Assembly (NCBI GenBank): GCA_018701395.1
Contig: JABIWU010000057.1
Coordinates: 1 to 43,606, forward strand
Reading direction: 5' to 3'
Length of the DNA: 43,606 nt
Source: Phycisphaerae bacterium
GTDB lineage: Bacteria > Planctomycetota > Phycisphaerae > Phycisphaerales > SM1A02
The notes below the pieces were generated by a model. It did no database searches. It saw only the letters and a program-made list of their open reading frames with translations, and was not told where the DNA came from. The position numbers and the translations under genes are program-made. Below, piece after piece: positions 9,454-17,954 of this stretch (its first letter is position 1; each line of letters opens with the position of its first letter).

Positions 9454-10400
9454 TGGATTCCCTTTGTAGCGTGGAAAATATTGCGAGTGCTTGTGCCAAC
9501 GGGTATATTTGTTTCTCCCTCAAGCACTGTGCCTTGCAAAGTATTCATTTTAATTGGCGTCAAAACATTTAGAACAATGATTTGTTCAATGAGTGCCCTT
9601 GCACCTGTTGTTGGTTTGCAAAATTCTTCGACAGAAGCAACGCGATTGTTGTCTTTGTCAAAGAGGTCGTAACGGATAACGCCATGATCGTTAAGTGTGT
9701 TTGTTGATGTAAGTTGTGCCCGCAATGGGATGCCATCTTGGGTTGTGAACATTGAATTAGGATTTCCTTCTTCAACTAGAACGGAAATTTTTCCAAGAAT
9801 CGTAAGTGGCGAACCACCCCTTGCCCCCCAGTCAGCCCGTTCAATAAACCTGCCTTGTCGAATCGCAAGAAGGCGGACGTCGTCAACGCGATATTCATAA
9901 CTAAAACCGTCTGGATTTCCGATGATTAATCCTCTTGGGTGCAAGGCACACGCGTCATTAATCGGCGGAATCATACCTCTTGCAACAAGAGGTCTTTCTT
10001 CGACAATCATTTCTGTTTCACTGGCTGAAACTTCTTTTATTGTTTTTACAAATGAGCGTACATACGTTGCAACATCTTCGATTTGTTTTTTAGTAAGCAC
10101 ATCCGAGAAGGGCGGCATTGGCGTGCCTGGGATTCCTGAACTTGTGGTCTTGGAAATTGCATGCACAGTATTGCCAAACGAGAATCCGCTATCTATGAAA
10201 CTTCTTGCGGGTCTATCAAGTTTAAGCAATCCCATACCGTCGCCAGAAGCACCGTGGCATTGCGCGCAGTACATCAAGTACGTGTTTTCCCCAGTTTGCT
10301 CAGTTGGAGCTTTTTCTGCAGCGATTTCTTGCGGTTGTGATGCGTCATTACAACCTGCAATGAGTACCAGATAAAATGTTACGAATGCTATTAGTTTCAT
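9450..10400 (-). CDS. Cytochrome c lipoprotein
   Basis: A 316-residue protein with lipobox LIAGC (Cys17), so probably a membrane-anchored periplasmic lipoprotein. A class I cytochrome c domain spans residues about 35-120: heme motif CAQCH at 45-49 and likely axial Met95 in GTPMPPF, followed by the usual QIEDVATYVRSF helix. Residues about 130-316 form an unrecognised beta-rich region without a second heme motif. It lies between the M28 peptidase gene (6 nt upstream) and the dehydrogenase-like gene (4-nt overlap). It is therefore the obvious candidate electron acceptor for that protein, by inference from context. Confidence 0.83.
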   Translation of the reverse strand: MKLIAFVTFYLVLIAGCNDASQPQEIAAEKAPTEQTGENTYLMYCAQCHGASGDGMGLLKLDRPARSFIDSGFSFGNTVHAISKTTSSGIPGTPMPPFSDVLTKKQIEDVATYVRSFVKTIKEVSASETEMIVEERPLVARGMIPPINDACALHPRGLIIGNPDGFSYEYRVDDVRLLAIRQGRFIERADWGARGGSPLTILGKISVLVEEGNPNSMFTTQDGIPLRAQLTSTNTLNDHGVIRYDLFDKDNNRVASVEEFCKPTTGARALIEQIIVLNVLTPIKMNTLQGTVLEGETNIPVGTSTRNIFHATKGIQ

Positions 10401-10406
10401 ATCCTA

Positions 10407-11303
10407 TTAGGGTACAGGACGAGCTAGGTCAATTGCAGTGAGGAAGACAAGTTGCGTAGTTTTTGTGGCGAGTTCAGGCAGTATTTTGTCTGCATGATCG
10501 GAAACTCTATGATAATCCTCATGATCTTCAACGCTGAAGAAAACAGCAGGCACGTTTTTTTCTATAAACGGTGCTTGGTCACTCCTGTAAAGCCAATCTG
10601 GGTGTGCGTTTCGAATGATATGTAAATCTATTTGAGCATTTGCACGAACGATCGCCATATTTATCCGAGGAGCATCTGGGGCCCCTTCAAGAAAAATAGT
10701 ATTTGGTTCTCCTCGACTAATCATGTCAAGGTTCAACAAACCACGAATTTTGTTCAGTGCTATTGGTGCATTATTCGCGAAGTGTTGAGAACCAACAAAA
10801 CCAGCCTCTTCACCAGTGAATGCAATGAGAACGATGGAAGATTCTATTTTTGATGTTACTTTTGAAAGGGCGTTCCCGATGGAAATGAGAGCGGCAACTC
10901 CTGAAGCGTTGTCGTCTGCGCCATTGTAAATGCGATCGTCGCCATTTCGTTTTGGTTTTAAGTGGTCGTAATGTGCAGTAATGCATACGAACGTATCGCC
11001 GGTTCCTTTATAGATTGCTGCAACGTTTGGTGAATCGCGAAGATCATCTGTTGGTAAATACATAGAATTTTGAGATGGAAGTGGTGTAAGGCCCGCTTCC
11101 TTCCATGCAGTTGCTATATAGTTTGCGGCTTTTCTTGCTTCAATGGAACGGTAGTGCCTTCCTTGCAATGCATCTGAGGCAAGCCAAGTAACATCACGAA
11201 TAATGTTTTGCTCGGTAATAGAATCAACTGGTGATGGTATTTTTGAACTGCAAGCAGTGCAACAAATGAGAAAGGAAATGACTGTGTATTTAAGCAAATT
11301 CAA
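10407..11303 (-). CDS. M28-family zinc aminopeptidase, lipoprotein
   Basis: A 298-residue predicted lipoprotein (Cys18 in CCTAC). The M28 fold is clear and its di-zinc ligands can be placed: His in TAHYDH (111/114), Asp131 in GADDNASG, Glu165/Glu166 in FTGEEAG, Asp193 in LNLDMISRG and His265 in DYHRVSD. Family members are extracytoplasmic aminopeptidases or, more rarely, glutaminyl cyclases. The start overlaps the end of the DtxR-family gene by 14 bases, so translation is probably coupled. Its product would supply amino acids from peptides outside the cytoplasm. Why it is co-transcribed with a metal regulator is unclear, although the enzyme itself is metal dependent. Confidence 0.87.
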   Translation of the reverse strand: MNLLKYTVISFLICCTACSSKIPSPVDSITEQNIIRDVTWLASDALQGRHYRSIEARKAANYIATAWKEAGLTPLPSQNSMYLPTDDLRDSPNVAAIYKGTGDTFVCITAHYDHLKPKRNGDDRIYNGADDNASGVAALISIGNALSKVTSKIESSIVLIAFTGEEAGFVGSQHFANNAPIALNKIRGLLNLDMISRGEPNTIFLEGAPDAPRINMAIVRANAQIDLHIIRNAHPDWLYRSDQAPFIEKNVPAVFFSVEDHEDYHRVSDHADKILPELATKTTQLVFLTAIDLARPVP

Positions 11304-11946
11304 CTTCTATTCTCCCTGCTGCTGCAAGACCTAATACGACTTCTTCACCTTTTGAAATAATGGTGATGGAATCAGCAACCTCATTTTTGTTCGCGACTTT
11401 GATGGTTGCTCCTAAGAGAAGACCGTTGTCTTCGGCGAATTTTAAAAAGTTTGTGTTTTGATTGCCAATTCTTGCAATAGAAACAGTGTCGCCTAGTTTG
11501 CAAAATGAAAGTGGCTGAAGTGAACGCACAGGCAGTGTCCCTTCTGGAGTAGGAATTGGGTCACCATGCGGATCATGGGTTGGATGCCCAAGCAAGTCGT
11601 CCATTTTGGAAATTACTTGGTCAGAGACAACGTGTTCAAGTTGTTCTGCTTCGTCATGTACTTCGCTCCAATCCATTCCAAGAATGTTGACTAGAAATAA
11701 TTCGACAATTCGATGTCTACGTACGACGTGGACTGCGAGAGTTCGACCTTCATTCGTCAGTTTTACCCCGTAGTGCGGCCTGTGTTCGACGAGCCCAGCC
11801 TGAGCAAGCGTTTTAATCATCGAAGTAGCAGAGCCGGGAGTCACAGAAAGGGCTTTTGCCAATTCGCCTGTTGCGATTTGGGTTTCACCGTCTGGATTGA
11901 GCAAAAAGAGCTCTTTTAAATAATTTTCTACAGTACTTGATATCAT
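11290..11946 (-). CDS. DtxR/MntR-family metal-dependent transcriptional regulator
   Basis: A 218-residue three-domain regulator: winged helix (1-75), metal-binding/dimerisation domain (76-140) and a FeoA/SH3-like domain (about 145-218). Metal-site residues are His78, Glu82, His97, Glu101, Glu104 and His105. Glu at the position of DtxR Cys102 is the MntR-like state and favours manganese. The first-helix ligand (Met10 of DtxR, Asp8 of MntR) aligns with an Asn. I chose the ATG at 11946 rather than the TTG at 11991 because the latter lies inside the operator palindrome and a TATAAG box sits 7 nt before 11946. It is divergent from the metal ABC operon and heads a five-gene operon. It probably represses both directions when metal is replete. 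Confidence 0.88.
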   Translation of the reverse strand: MISSTVENYLKELFLLNPDGETQIATGELAKALSVTPGSATSMIKTLAQAGLVEHRPHYGVKLTNEGRTLAVHVVRRHRIVELFLVNILGMDWSEVHDEAEQLEHVVSDQVISKMDDLLGHPTHDPHGDPIPTPEGTLPVRSLQPLSFCKLGDTVSIARIGNQNTNFLKFAEDNGLLLGATIKVANKNEVADSITIISKGEEVVLGLAAAGRIEVEFA

Positions 11947-11949
11947 TGC

Positions 11950-11978
11950 TTGACTTATAGCATACCATAGATTAAACT
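11950..11978 (+). promoter_or_regulatory. Sigma70-type promoter of the metal ABC operon
   Basis: TTGACT (11950-11955), a 17-bp spacer and TAAACT (11973-11978). Transcription would start near 11985, inside the palindrome, giving a short leader that retains the ribosome binding site before 12004. This is the most canonical promoter in the window. Confidence 0.6.
11954..11959 (-). promoter_or_regulatory. -10-like box of the DtxR-family operon
   Basis: TATAAG on the minus strand, 7 nt before the ATG at 11946. It overlaps the -35 element of the divergent promoter. The 18-bp operator palindrome covers roughly its -35 zone, which would make the gene autoregulated. Confidence 0.45.
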
Positions 11979-11994
11979 TTTGATTAATCAAAAG
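11977..11994. promoter_or_regulatory. 18-bp palindromic operator, probable DtxR/MntR-type site
   Basis: CTTTTGATTAATCAAAAG is a perfect inverted repeat between the divergent regulator and transporter genes. It overlaps the expected transcription start of the transporter promoter and lies in the -35 zone of the regulator promoter. Position, symmetry and AT-rich arms fit DtxR-family operators. The binding protein is inferred. Confidence 0.65.
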
Positions 11995-12003
11995 GATTGT
12001 TTT

Positions 12004-12960
12004 ATGCTATTAAAAATACTACTTTTAACGCAAATGCTCTTATTTTCTGCCAGCGATGCTGATGCTGCATTAGAGATAGTCGCAACAACCGGAATGGTCG
12101 CAGACATCACTCGGCATGTTGTAGGCGAATTTGGAACGGTGGATGCATTAATGGGAGAGGGTATTGACCCGCACCTGTACAAACCCACGGCATCCGATGC
12201 TCGCAAAATCATGCGTGCGGACATGATTTTTTACAGCGGGCTTTTACTAGAGGGCCGAATGACGGACACGTTTATCAAAGCAGCACGGATGGGAAAAGTT
12301 GTCTTTCCAGTTACTGAACTCATCGAAGAAACATATTTGCTTGAACCCCCAGAATTCAAAGGGCACTGGGACCCACATGTCTGGATGGATGTTTCTGCAT
12401 GGGCGCATGCTGTAGATGCAATCGCGAAAGCACTTTGCGAACAAGACCCAGCACATTGTGAAGTCTATACATCAAACGCCAAAGAATACAACGAGAAATT
12501 AACTCGGCTTCATCAGTACGCTTTAGATTCCATTGCAACAATTCCAATGGAGCAACGAATTTTAATAACCGCGCACGATGCGTTTAATTATTTTGGTCGA
12601 GCGTATGGAATCAAAGTGGTTGGTATCCAAGGATTATCTACAGAGTCTGAAGCAGGAATTGAAGATGTAAATCGATTGGTGCATTTACTAGTAGACAAGG
12701 GAATTACTGCTGTATTTGTCGAGTCAAGTGTTTCAGACAGAAATGTAAATGCATTAATTGAGGGCGCTGCTTCAAAAGGGCATACAGTCGTAATTGGTGG
12801 TCGTTTATTTTCAGATGCAATGGGGAAGGGTGGAACGTACAAAGGCACATATATCGGAATGCTCGATCACAACATCACAACGATTACGAATGGCCTCGGT
12901 GGCTCAGCACCTGAATTAGGATTTGTTTCAATAAACCAAAAAGAAGAAGTGGTTGAATAA
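12004..12960 (+). CDS. Metal ABC transporter substrate-binding protein (TroA/ZnuA/YtgA family)
   Basis: A 318-residue cluster A-I binding protein with an N-terminal signal peptide ([20 protein letters not shown]). Metal ligands align as His57 (IDPHLYKPT), His125 (WDPHVWMD), His191 ([10 protein letters not shown]) and Asp271 (LFSDAMG), the His3-Asp set of TroA. The His-rich loop of zinc-specific ZnuA is absent. Together with the MntR-like regulator next door this favours manganese or iron, but zinc is not excluded. I chose the ATG at 12004, preceded by an AAAGGA ribosome binding site 7 nt upstream, over the TTG at 11980, which lies in the operator. It is first in a four-gene operon; the stop overlaps the ATPase start (TAATG). 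Confidence 0.9.
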   Translation: MLLKILLLTQMLLFSASDADAALEIVATTGMVADITRHVVGEFGTVDALMGEGIDPHLYKPTASDARKIMRADMIFYSGLLLEGRMTDTFIKAARMGKVVFPVTELIEETYLLEPPEFKGHWDPHVWMDVSAWAHAVDAIAKALCEQDPAHCEVYTSNAKEYNEKLTRLHQYALDSIATIPMEQRILITAHDAFNYFGRAYGIKVVGIQGLSTESEAGIEDVNRLVHLLVDKGITAVFVESSVSDRNVNALIEGAASKGHTVVIGGRLFSDAMGKGGTYKGTYIGMLDHNITTITNGLGGSAPELGFVSINQKEEVVE

Positions 12961-13736
12961 TGAAAGTAGAAGCTGGACACTCAACAACCTCGCCGGTTTC
13001 AATACATGACCTTACAGTTGCTTACCAGCGAAAACCAGTTCTTTGGGATGTTGACCTGGACATTCCCGAAGGAAAACTGATTGCAATCGTAGGCCCAAAC
13101 GGCGCAGGAAAAAGTACTCTCATTAAAGCAGTTTTAGATTTAGTTCCAAAAGCATCTGGGAAAGTGATGATATATGGAAGACCATTTGCAAAACAAAGAA
13201 AGTTAGTTGCGTATGTTCCTCAACGAGAATCGGTAGACTGGGATTTTCCTATTGATGCATTAGGTGTTGTCTTGATGGGGCGCTACAACAAGATTGGTTG
13301 GTGTAAGCCAGTTCGCAAACAAGATAGTAAAGCTGCCATGGAATCGCTTGAAAGAGTTGGTATGGCAGATTTTGCTCGTCGACAAATAAGTCAACTCTCG
13401 GGCGGACAACAACAACGTGTATTTCTAGCTCGAGCACTAACACAAGATGCAACTATTTATTTAATGGATGAACCGTTTGCGAGTGTTGACGCTACTACAG
13501 AGAGAGCAATCGTAAAAGTATTGGGCGATTTACGTTCGTTGGGAAAAACAGTGGTCGTGGTTCATCATGATTTGCAAACTGTAAGAGAGTATTTTGATCA
13601 TGTCATTTTATTGAATATGCGTGTTGTTGCACATGGACCTGTTGATGAAGTATTTACAGATGAAAACTTAAAGAAAACATATGGCGGTAGACTGACATTG
13701 CTTTCAGAAGCCGCAGACCGCTTGGCAAGACATTGA
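12960..13736 (+). CDS. Metal ABC transporter ATP-binding protein (TroB/ZnuC/YtgB family)
   Basis: A 258-residue ATPase with Walker [10 protein letters not shown] (45-53), Q-loop in [13 protein letters not shown], signature LSGGQQQR (146-153), Walker B IYLMDEP with Asp170 and catalytic Glu171, and switch His in VVHHDL. The [10 protein letters not shown] segment is typical of manganese/zinc/iron chelate importers. It energises the two permeases encoded next. Its start overlaps the binding-protein stop by one base, and its stop overlaps the next start by 4 bases if that begins at the TTG at 13733. Confidence 0.92.
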   Translation: MKVEAGHSTTSPVSIHDLTVAYQRKPVLWDVDLDIPEGKLIAIVGPNGAGKSTLIKAVLDLVPKASGKVMIYGRPFAKQRKLVAYVPQRESVDWDFPIDALGVVLMGRYNKIGWCKPVRKQDSKAAMESLERVGMADFARRQISQLSGGQQQRVFLARALTQDATIYLMDEPFASVDATTERAIVKVLGDLRSLGKTVVVVHHDLQTVREYFDHVILLNMRVVAHGPVDEVFTDENLKKTYGGRLTLLSEAADRLARH

Positions 13737-15085
13737 TTGCTTCGCATTCCATTTCAGATGTCCGCATCTCGATGCCATCGCTCGAACAAATTGTGCGAGT
13801 GCTTAGTCTTGAAGACTACAACACACGCGTTGTGGTCCTTGGCGTGATGGCTCTTGGGGCAGCGTCAGGTTTGGTAGGAACTTTTTTGTTGTTGCGAAAA
13901 AGAGCGCTAACTGCTGATGCTTTAAGCCATGCGACTCTTCCCGGCATAGCAGTTGCATTCATGATCATGGTGGCTTTTGGATATGATGGTAAATCACTTT
14001 TTGGATTACTTACTGGCGCTTTTGTGTTTGGTTGTATTGGCGTTCTTGCCATATTGGGGATACGACATACAACTCGGTTAAAAGATGATGCAGCAATTGG
14101 AATCGTATTAAGTGTTTTGTTTGGGCTAGGGCTTTGTCTTTTACGAATTGCTACCGAACTTCCTAGCGGAAGTGCAGCGGGCCTGAGTGGGTTTATTTTT
14201 GGCAAAGCATCCTCGATGGTTGCAAGCGATGCAACAACGATGGGAGTGGTCGCTGTTTCAATTGCACTTGTCACAATGGTCCTTCACAAAGAGTGGACGC
14301 TTCTTTGTTTTGACGAAAAGTTTGGCTCTTCTCAAGGGTGGCCGGTGATTTGGTTGGACATACTATTGATGGTAATGGTGGCGATTGTTACAGTGCTTGC
14401 CTTGCAATCTGTCGGATTGGTTCTTGCGGTTGCAATGTTAATTATCCCTGCCGCATCAGCGAGGTATTGGACATCTAAAATCACACCCATGTTACTTGCT
14501 GCCGCATCGATTGGATGCCTAAGTGGTTGGCTTGGTGCGGTCGTGAGCGCACTTGTACCCCGTATGCCAACAGGTCCAATTATTGTTTTGATTTGCGGTT
14601 TGTGGTTTATCATAAGTTTCATTGCGGGTCCGAAAGATGGCTTAATAATTAGGCAATTGACACGTTTGTATTTGAATAGACGAATTGCAAAACAACATAT
14701 CTTGCGCGCGATGTGGGAAGTTTGTGAAAGTAATGCAGTGCCCGAATTTACAGTGGATTCGATTGTTTACGTTCGGTCGTGGAATAATCGAACAGTTATT
14801 CGATTGCTAAAAAAAGTTTCAAAATTAAATTATGTCACGCAGCTTCCTTCGGGCAAGTGGTTATTAACAGAATTTGGCTTTGCAGAAGCGGCACGAGTAG
14901 TACGCAACCATCGCTTGTGGGAAATGTATTTAATTACGTATGCTGATATTGCGCCTACCCATGTTGACAGAGATGCAGACATGATTGAACATGTTCTTGG
15001 CCGTGATCTTGTTGCAAAACTTGAGTTGCTTCTTGACGCAACAAAAATACCTCAGAGCCCGCACGCAATTGGGGTGACGCAGTGA
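13733..15085 (+). CDS. Metal ABC permease fused to a DtxR-like domain (YtgCR-like)
   Basis: 450 residues. Residues 1-305 form an ABC-3 permease with many membrane spans ([40 protein letters not shown]). Residues about 315-450 form a cytoplasmic DtxR-like module: winged helix ([17 protein letters not shown], wing [11 protein letters not shown]), then the metal/dimerisation domain with His393 and Glu397 ([10 protein letters not shown]) and Asp416, Glu419 and His420 (ADMIEH). One ligand differs from the stand-alone regulator (Asp for Glu at 416). The same fusion is known from chlamydial YtgCR, whose repressor half is released by proteolysis. The start is either the TTG at 13733, overlapping the ATPase stop, or the ATG at 13772; neither has a good ribosome binding site. 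Confidence 0.88.
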   Translation: MIASHSISDVRISMPSLEQIVRVLSLEDYNTRVVVLGVMALGAASGLVGTFLLLRKRALTADALSHATLPGIAVAFMIMVAFGYDGKSLFGLLTGAFVFGCIGVLAILGIRHTTRLKDDAAIGIVLSVLFGLGLCLLRIATELPSGSAAGLSGFIFGKASSMVASDATTMGVVAVSIALVTMVLHKEWTLLCFDEKFGSSQGWPVIWLDILLMVMVAIVTVLALQSVGLVLAVAMLIIPAASARYWTSKITPMLLAAASIGCLSGWLGAVVSALVPRMPTGPIIVLICGLWFIISFIAGPKDGLIIRQLTRLYLNRRIAKQHILRAMWEVCESNAVPEFTVDSIVYVRSWNNRTVIRLLKKVSKLNYVTQLPSGKWLLTEFGFAEAARVVRNHRLWEMYLITYADIAPTHVDRDADMIEHVLGRDLVAKLELLLDATKIPQSPHAIGVTQ

Positions 15086-16368
15086 CGTGGTCAATAATTG
15101 ATACTTGGATTGTAATTATTGGTGGACTCTGCGCTGCAGGGTGTGCAATTCCCGGAGCAATTCTTGTTTTAAGAAAAATGAGTTTAATGGGAGACGCAAT
15201 TAGCCATACGGTCTTGCCAGGAATCGCAATTGCATTCTTGATTACAGGCAGCCGCGACCCCATGGCGATGCTGATTGGTTCGGTAGTAGTTGGTTTAGTA
15301 ACAGCATTTTTAGTGCAAGCAATTCAAACATTTGGAAAGGTGGAAGCCGGCGCTTCCATGGGCATTGTGTTCACTGTGTTGTTTGCATTTGGGCTAGTTC
15401 TTATGAGGCAGGCTGTAGATCATGTTGACATTGACCCCGACTGTGTTCTTTATGGTTCAATCGAACTTGCATGGTTTGATCAGGATCCAGAGGGGTTAGG
15501 AATACCTCGTGGAGCAATCGTCAACGGCGTGATGCTTTTGGCAAATTTATTGTTGTTGCTACTTTTTTACAAAGAATTCAAAATAACTTCGTTTGATCCT
15601 GCTCTGGCAAAAGCACAAGGGTTTCAACCCTCTTTTATGCATTACATGTTGATGACGATGACTGCGGCAACCGCAGTGGCAGCATTTGAGACTGTCGGTT
15701 CGATTCTCGTTGTTGCAATGTTTATCGTTCCGCCCGCAACAGCGTACTTGTTGACAAATAGATTTAGCATGATGTTTATTCTTGCAATCTTTCTCTCGGT
15801 GTTAGCAGCCATCATTGGGCATATTTCAGCAATTACGATTCCAACGTGGTTTGGTTTTTCTGGAACGAGCACCGCTGGTGCCATGGCAGTTGCAACGGGG
15901 GCACTATTCCTAGTTGCATGGGTTGTTTCTCCACTGGATGGAATGCTCGTACGTATGTGGCACTTATTTTCAACGCGATTGCATGTTGTTCGAGAAGATA
16001 TTCTTGGCGTACTCTGGCGACTAGAAGAAAGAGGACAAAAAGAGCTACTACTAGTTCAGTTGTCAGAAGCGATTGGAACGACCCCATTCTTAGTTAAGAT
16101 TAGTTTGCAACTATTGCAAAAGAGAAATGTAGTATCGAAAACGAAGTTGTTTTGGTCGTTAACTGATTGCGGAAGAAAACAAGCAGCTGCTATTGTTCGT
16201 TCTCACCGTTTATGGGAGGTGTATCTTGATAAACATTTTCCTCAGGACGTGCACCAATTGCATCAATCTGCAGAGAGGTTAGAGCATATTACAACCCCAG
16301 AAATGCAAGTAAAACTTGGTAATGCAAAAGAAGACCCACATGGAAGTCAAGTGCCGGCTGACGAGTAA
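15082..16368 (+). CDS. Second metal ABC permease, also fused to a DtxR-like domain
   Basis: 428 residues starting at a GTG that overlaps the previous stop (GTGA). Residues 1-290 are an ABC-3 permease (LRKMSLMGDAISHTVLPGIA, VGSILVVAMFIVPPATAYLL). Residues about 295-428 are a DtxR-like module with a winged helix (TTPFLVKISLQLLQKRNVV) and a complete set of metal-site residues: His375, Glu379, His394, Glu398, Glu401 and His402, followed by the family's DPHGSQVP turn. The site is thus more MntR-like than that of the first permease. The homologous chlamydial permease YtgD has no such domain, so a doubled fusion is unusual. Last gene of the operon. Confidence 0.88.
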   Translation: MTWSIIDTWIVIIGGLCAAGCAIPGAILVLRKMSLMGDAISHTVLPGIAIAFLITGSRDPMAMLIGSVVVGLVTAFLVQAIQTFGKVEAGASMGIVFTVLFAFGLVLMRQAVDHVDIDPDCVLYGSIELAWFDQDPEGLGIPRGAIVNGVMLLANLLLLLLFYKEFKITSFDPALAKAQGFQPSFMHYMLMTMTAATAVAAFETVGSILVVAMFIVPPATAYLLTNRFSMMFILAIFLSVLAAIIGHISAITIPTWFGFSGTSTAGAMAVATGALFLVAWVVSPLDGMLVRMWHLFSTRLHVVREDILGVLWRLEERGQKELLLVQLSEAIGTTPFLVKISLQLLQKRNVVSKTKLFWSLTDCGRKQAAAIVRSHRLWEVYLDKHFPQDVHQLHQSAERLEHITTPEMQVKLGNAKEDPHGSQVPADE

Positions 16369-16386
16369 GGCGCGAATTGGTATCCT
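16358..16386 (+). promoter_or_regulatory. Promoter of the chagasin-like gene
   Basis: CTGACG (16358-16363), a 17-bp spacer and TATCCT (16381-16386) preceded by TGG, an extended -10. The ATG at 16393 follows after 6 nt, so the mRNA should be leaderless. The -35 overlaps the end of the preceding gene. Confidence 0.55.
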
Positions 16387-16392
16387 GCTGTT

Positions 16393-16791
16393 ATGAAACT
16401 ATTATTTTCAATTCTGTGTTTATTTGTTTTAACTTCTTGTTCGACTTTTTCTAAAGATGGGACAGAAGTCATCACTCGTCCATTTTCCGATGTTGATAGC
16501 GAACGGAAAATTGTCCTGTCAGTAGGGCGAACTTTTGAAATTGTTCTTCCTAGTAATCCAACAACTGGATATAGTTGGACGCTACTTATTGAGAACCCTA
16601 AAATTATTTCAAATGAATCGCACGCATATACTCCTGACGCGGGCGGCAGGGTAGGCGTTGGCGGAAATACAATTTGGAATCTCAAAGCAAGAAAAGAAGG
16701 AGAAACTTCATTGACTTTTTCTTATCAACGTCCGTGGGAAGAAAACACACAACCAACAAAAGTTGTTTCGTTCACTGTTAGTGTTAATTAA
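16393..16791 (+). CDS. Chagasin-like (inhibitor I42) lipoprotein
   Basis: A 132-residue lipoprotein with lipobox LTSC (Cys16). The three inhibitory loops of the I42/chagasin family are all visible: NPTTGYSW (55-62), VGVGG (87-91) and RPWE (113-116). Chagasins block papain-type cysteine proteases by inserting these loops into the active-site cleft. Its own promoter gives it independent expression. The 3' end overlaps the convergent glycosyltransferase gene by 8 bases. No papain-like protease is encoded nearby, although a transglutaminase-like protein with a Cys-His pair lies at 17955-18812. Whether the target is endogenous or foreign is unknown. Confidence 0.85.
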   Translation: MKLLFSILCLFVLTSCSTFSKDGTEVITRPFSDVDSERKIVLSVGRTFEIVLPSNPTTGYSWTLLIENPKIISNESHAYTPDAGGRVGVGGNTIWNLKARKEGETSLTFSYQRPWEENTQPTKVVSFTVSVN

Positions 16792-17947
16792 GAGCGAGTT
16801 TGTACATATCTTCATATCCCTTGGCGACTGTATCAGTGTTTAACCACTGCAAGATATGCTCTCGACCTTTTTTGCCTTTTGTATCGAGTGCTTCTTTGTC
16901 ATTGACGAGGGTTTCAATTGCGTTTGCAAAAGCTTCTGGAGTTCGGTCAGCAATGACTGCACCGCCTTCTTGAAGTTCCTTCCAAATGTCAGTGCCCCTC
17001 GTGCCGATGGCGGGGGTTTCGCAGAGCATGGCTTCCGGATACACAAGACCAAAGTTTTCTTGTTGAGTTGGAAGTGCAAAAACATCCGCCATTGCATACA
17101 GCGATAATTTTAAACTGCCAACAACAAGACCAAGGAACGAAGTTTCGTCTGCAACACCAGCAGATTTTGCACGCTCTTCGAGCGTTTTTATGTACGCTTC
17201 ATCGCCAGTGCCTGCAATGAACAAGCGAATGCTGCTTCCTCTTTGTTTTACTATTGCAATGGCATCGATGAGAGTTTCAATAGATTTTTTTTCATGCACC
17301 CGACTTAAAAAGAGTACAGTTGGTGCATCTGATTTGCCGTAAACATCGAAAGCCTCTTGTGGGCTTGGTACATTTTTGTAGGGCTCAAGGTCAACAATGC
17401 AAGGGACGATGGCAACTTTGTTGTGCTTGAACCATCGTGACGCTTGTCTATTTTCTTCCTCGGCTGTTGTGTGAAAAACTGCGGCAGTACGAACCATTCT
17501 TCTTCCAACGGTTGCTAAGTAAAATTTCTTTTTTGAACCACGCTGTGTCATGCACCAGTCATCCAGCATGCCGTGGATACTAAGTACCCAAGGTGTGCCA
17601 ATGCTGTCGCAAATTTTTGCAATTTGCGGATTTGATGGATCCCACATGGCATGCACATGAACAACCTCGACGTTTTTAATGGCTTTTGAAGCAACTGCAA
17701 GTTGTTCTGCAGTTAGTCTCTTGCCTGATTTTTCAAATTGACCAAGGCAAATCACACTTGGCGTGTTTGGCTCTCCATTTTTCCAAGATTCTGGAACATC
17801 AGTGTCATCGCATGTAAGCCAAATTACATCGTGCCCACGGTTAGCAAGAACAGTACAAATATCAATAGCAACACGAACTGTTCCGCCCTCGGTTAGTCGT
17901 GTAGTTGGAAAGTAGTGTAAAAGTTTCAAAAGAGTCGGCGCTTTCAT
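16784..17947 (-). CDS. GT4-family glycosyltransferase (GT-B fold)
   Basis: A 387-residue cytoplasmic enzyme. The N-terminal half has a nucleotide-like loop (TEGGTVRVAIDICTVLANRGHDV). The C-terminal half carries the donor-binding features of family 4: LFLSRVHEKKSIETLIDAI, and the EX7E region in ENFGLVYPEAMLCETPAIG. Such retaining transferases add hexoses from nucleotide sugars to lipid carriers, polysaccharides or O-antigen-like glycans; donor and acceptor cannot be read here. It starts 7 nt after the transglutaminase-like gene, so it is in the same minus-strand set, although an AATAAT sequence 6 nt before its ATG could be a separate promoter. Confidence 0.87.
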   Translation of the reverse strand: MKAPTLLKLLHYFPTTRLTEGGTVRVAIDICTVLANRGHDVIWLTCDDTDVPESWKNGEPNTPSVICLGQFEKSGKRLTAEQLAVASKAIKNVEVVHVHAMWDPSNPQIAKICDSIGTPWVLSIHGMLDDWCMTQRGSKKKFYLATVGRRMVRTAAVFHTTAEEENRQASRWFKHNKVAIVPCIVDLEPYKNVPSPQEAFDVYGKSDAPTVLFLSRVHEKKSIETLIDAIAIVKQRGSSIRLFIAGTGDEAYIKTLEERAKSAGVADETSFLGLVVGSLKLSLYAMADVFALPTQQENFGLVYPEAMLCETPAIGTRGTDIWKELQEGGAVIADRTPEAFANAIETLVNDKEALDTKGKKGREHILQWLNTDTVAKGYEDMYKLALN

Positions 17948-17954
17948 TGGCGGA

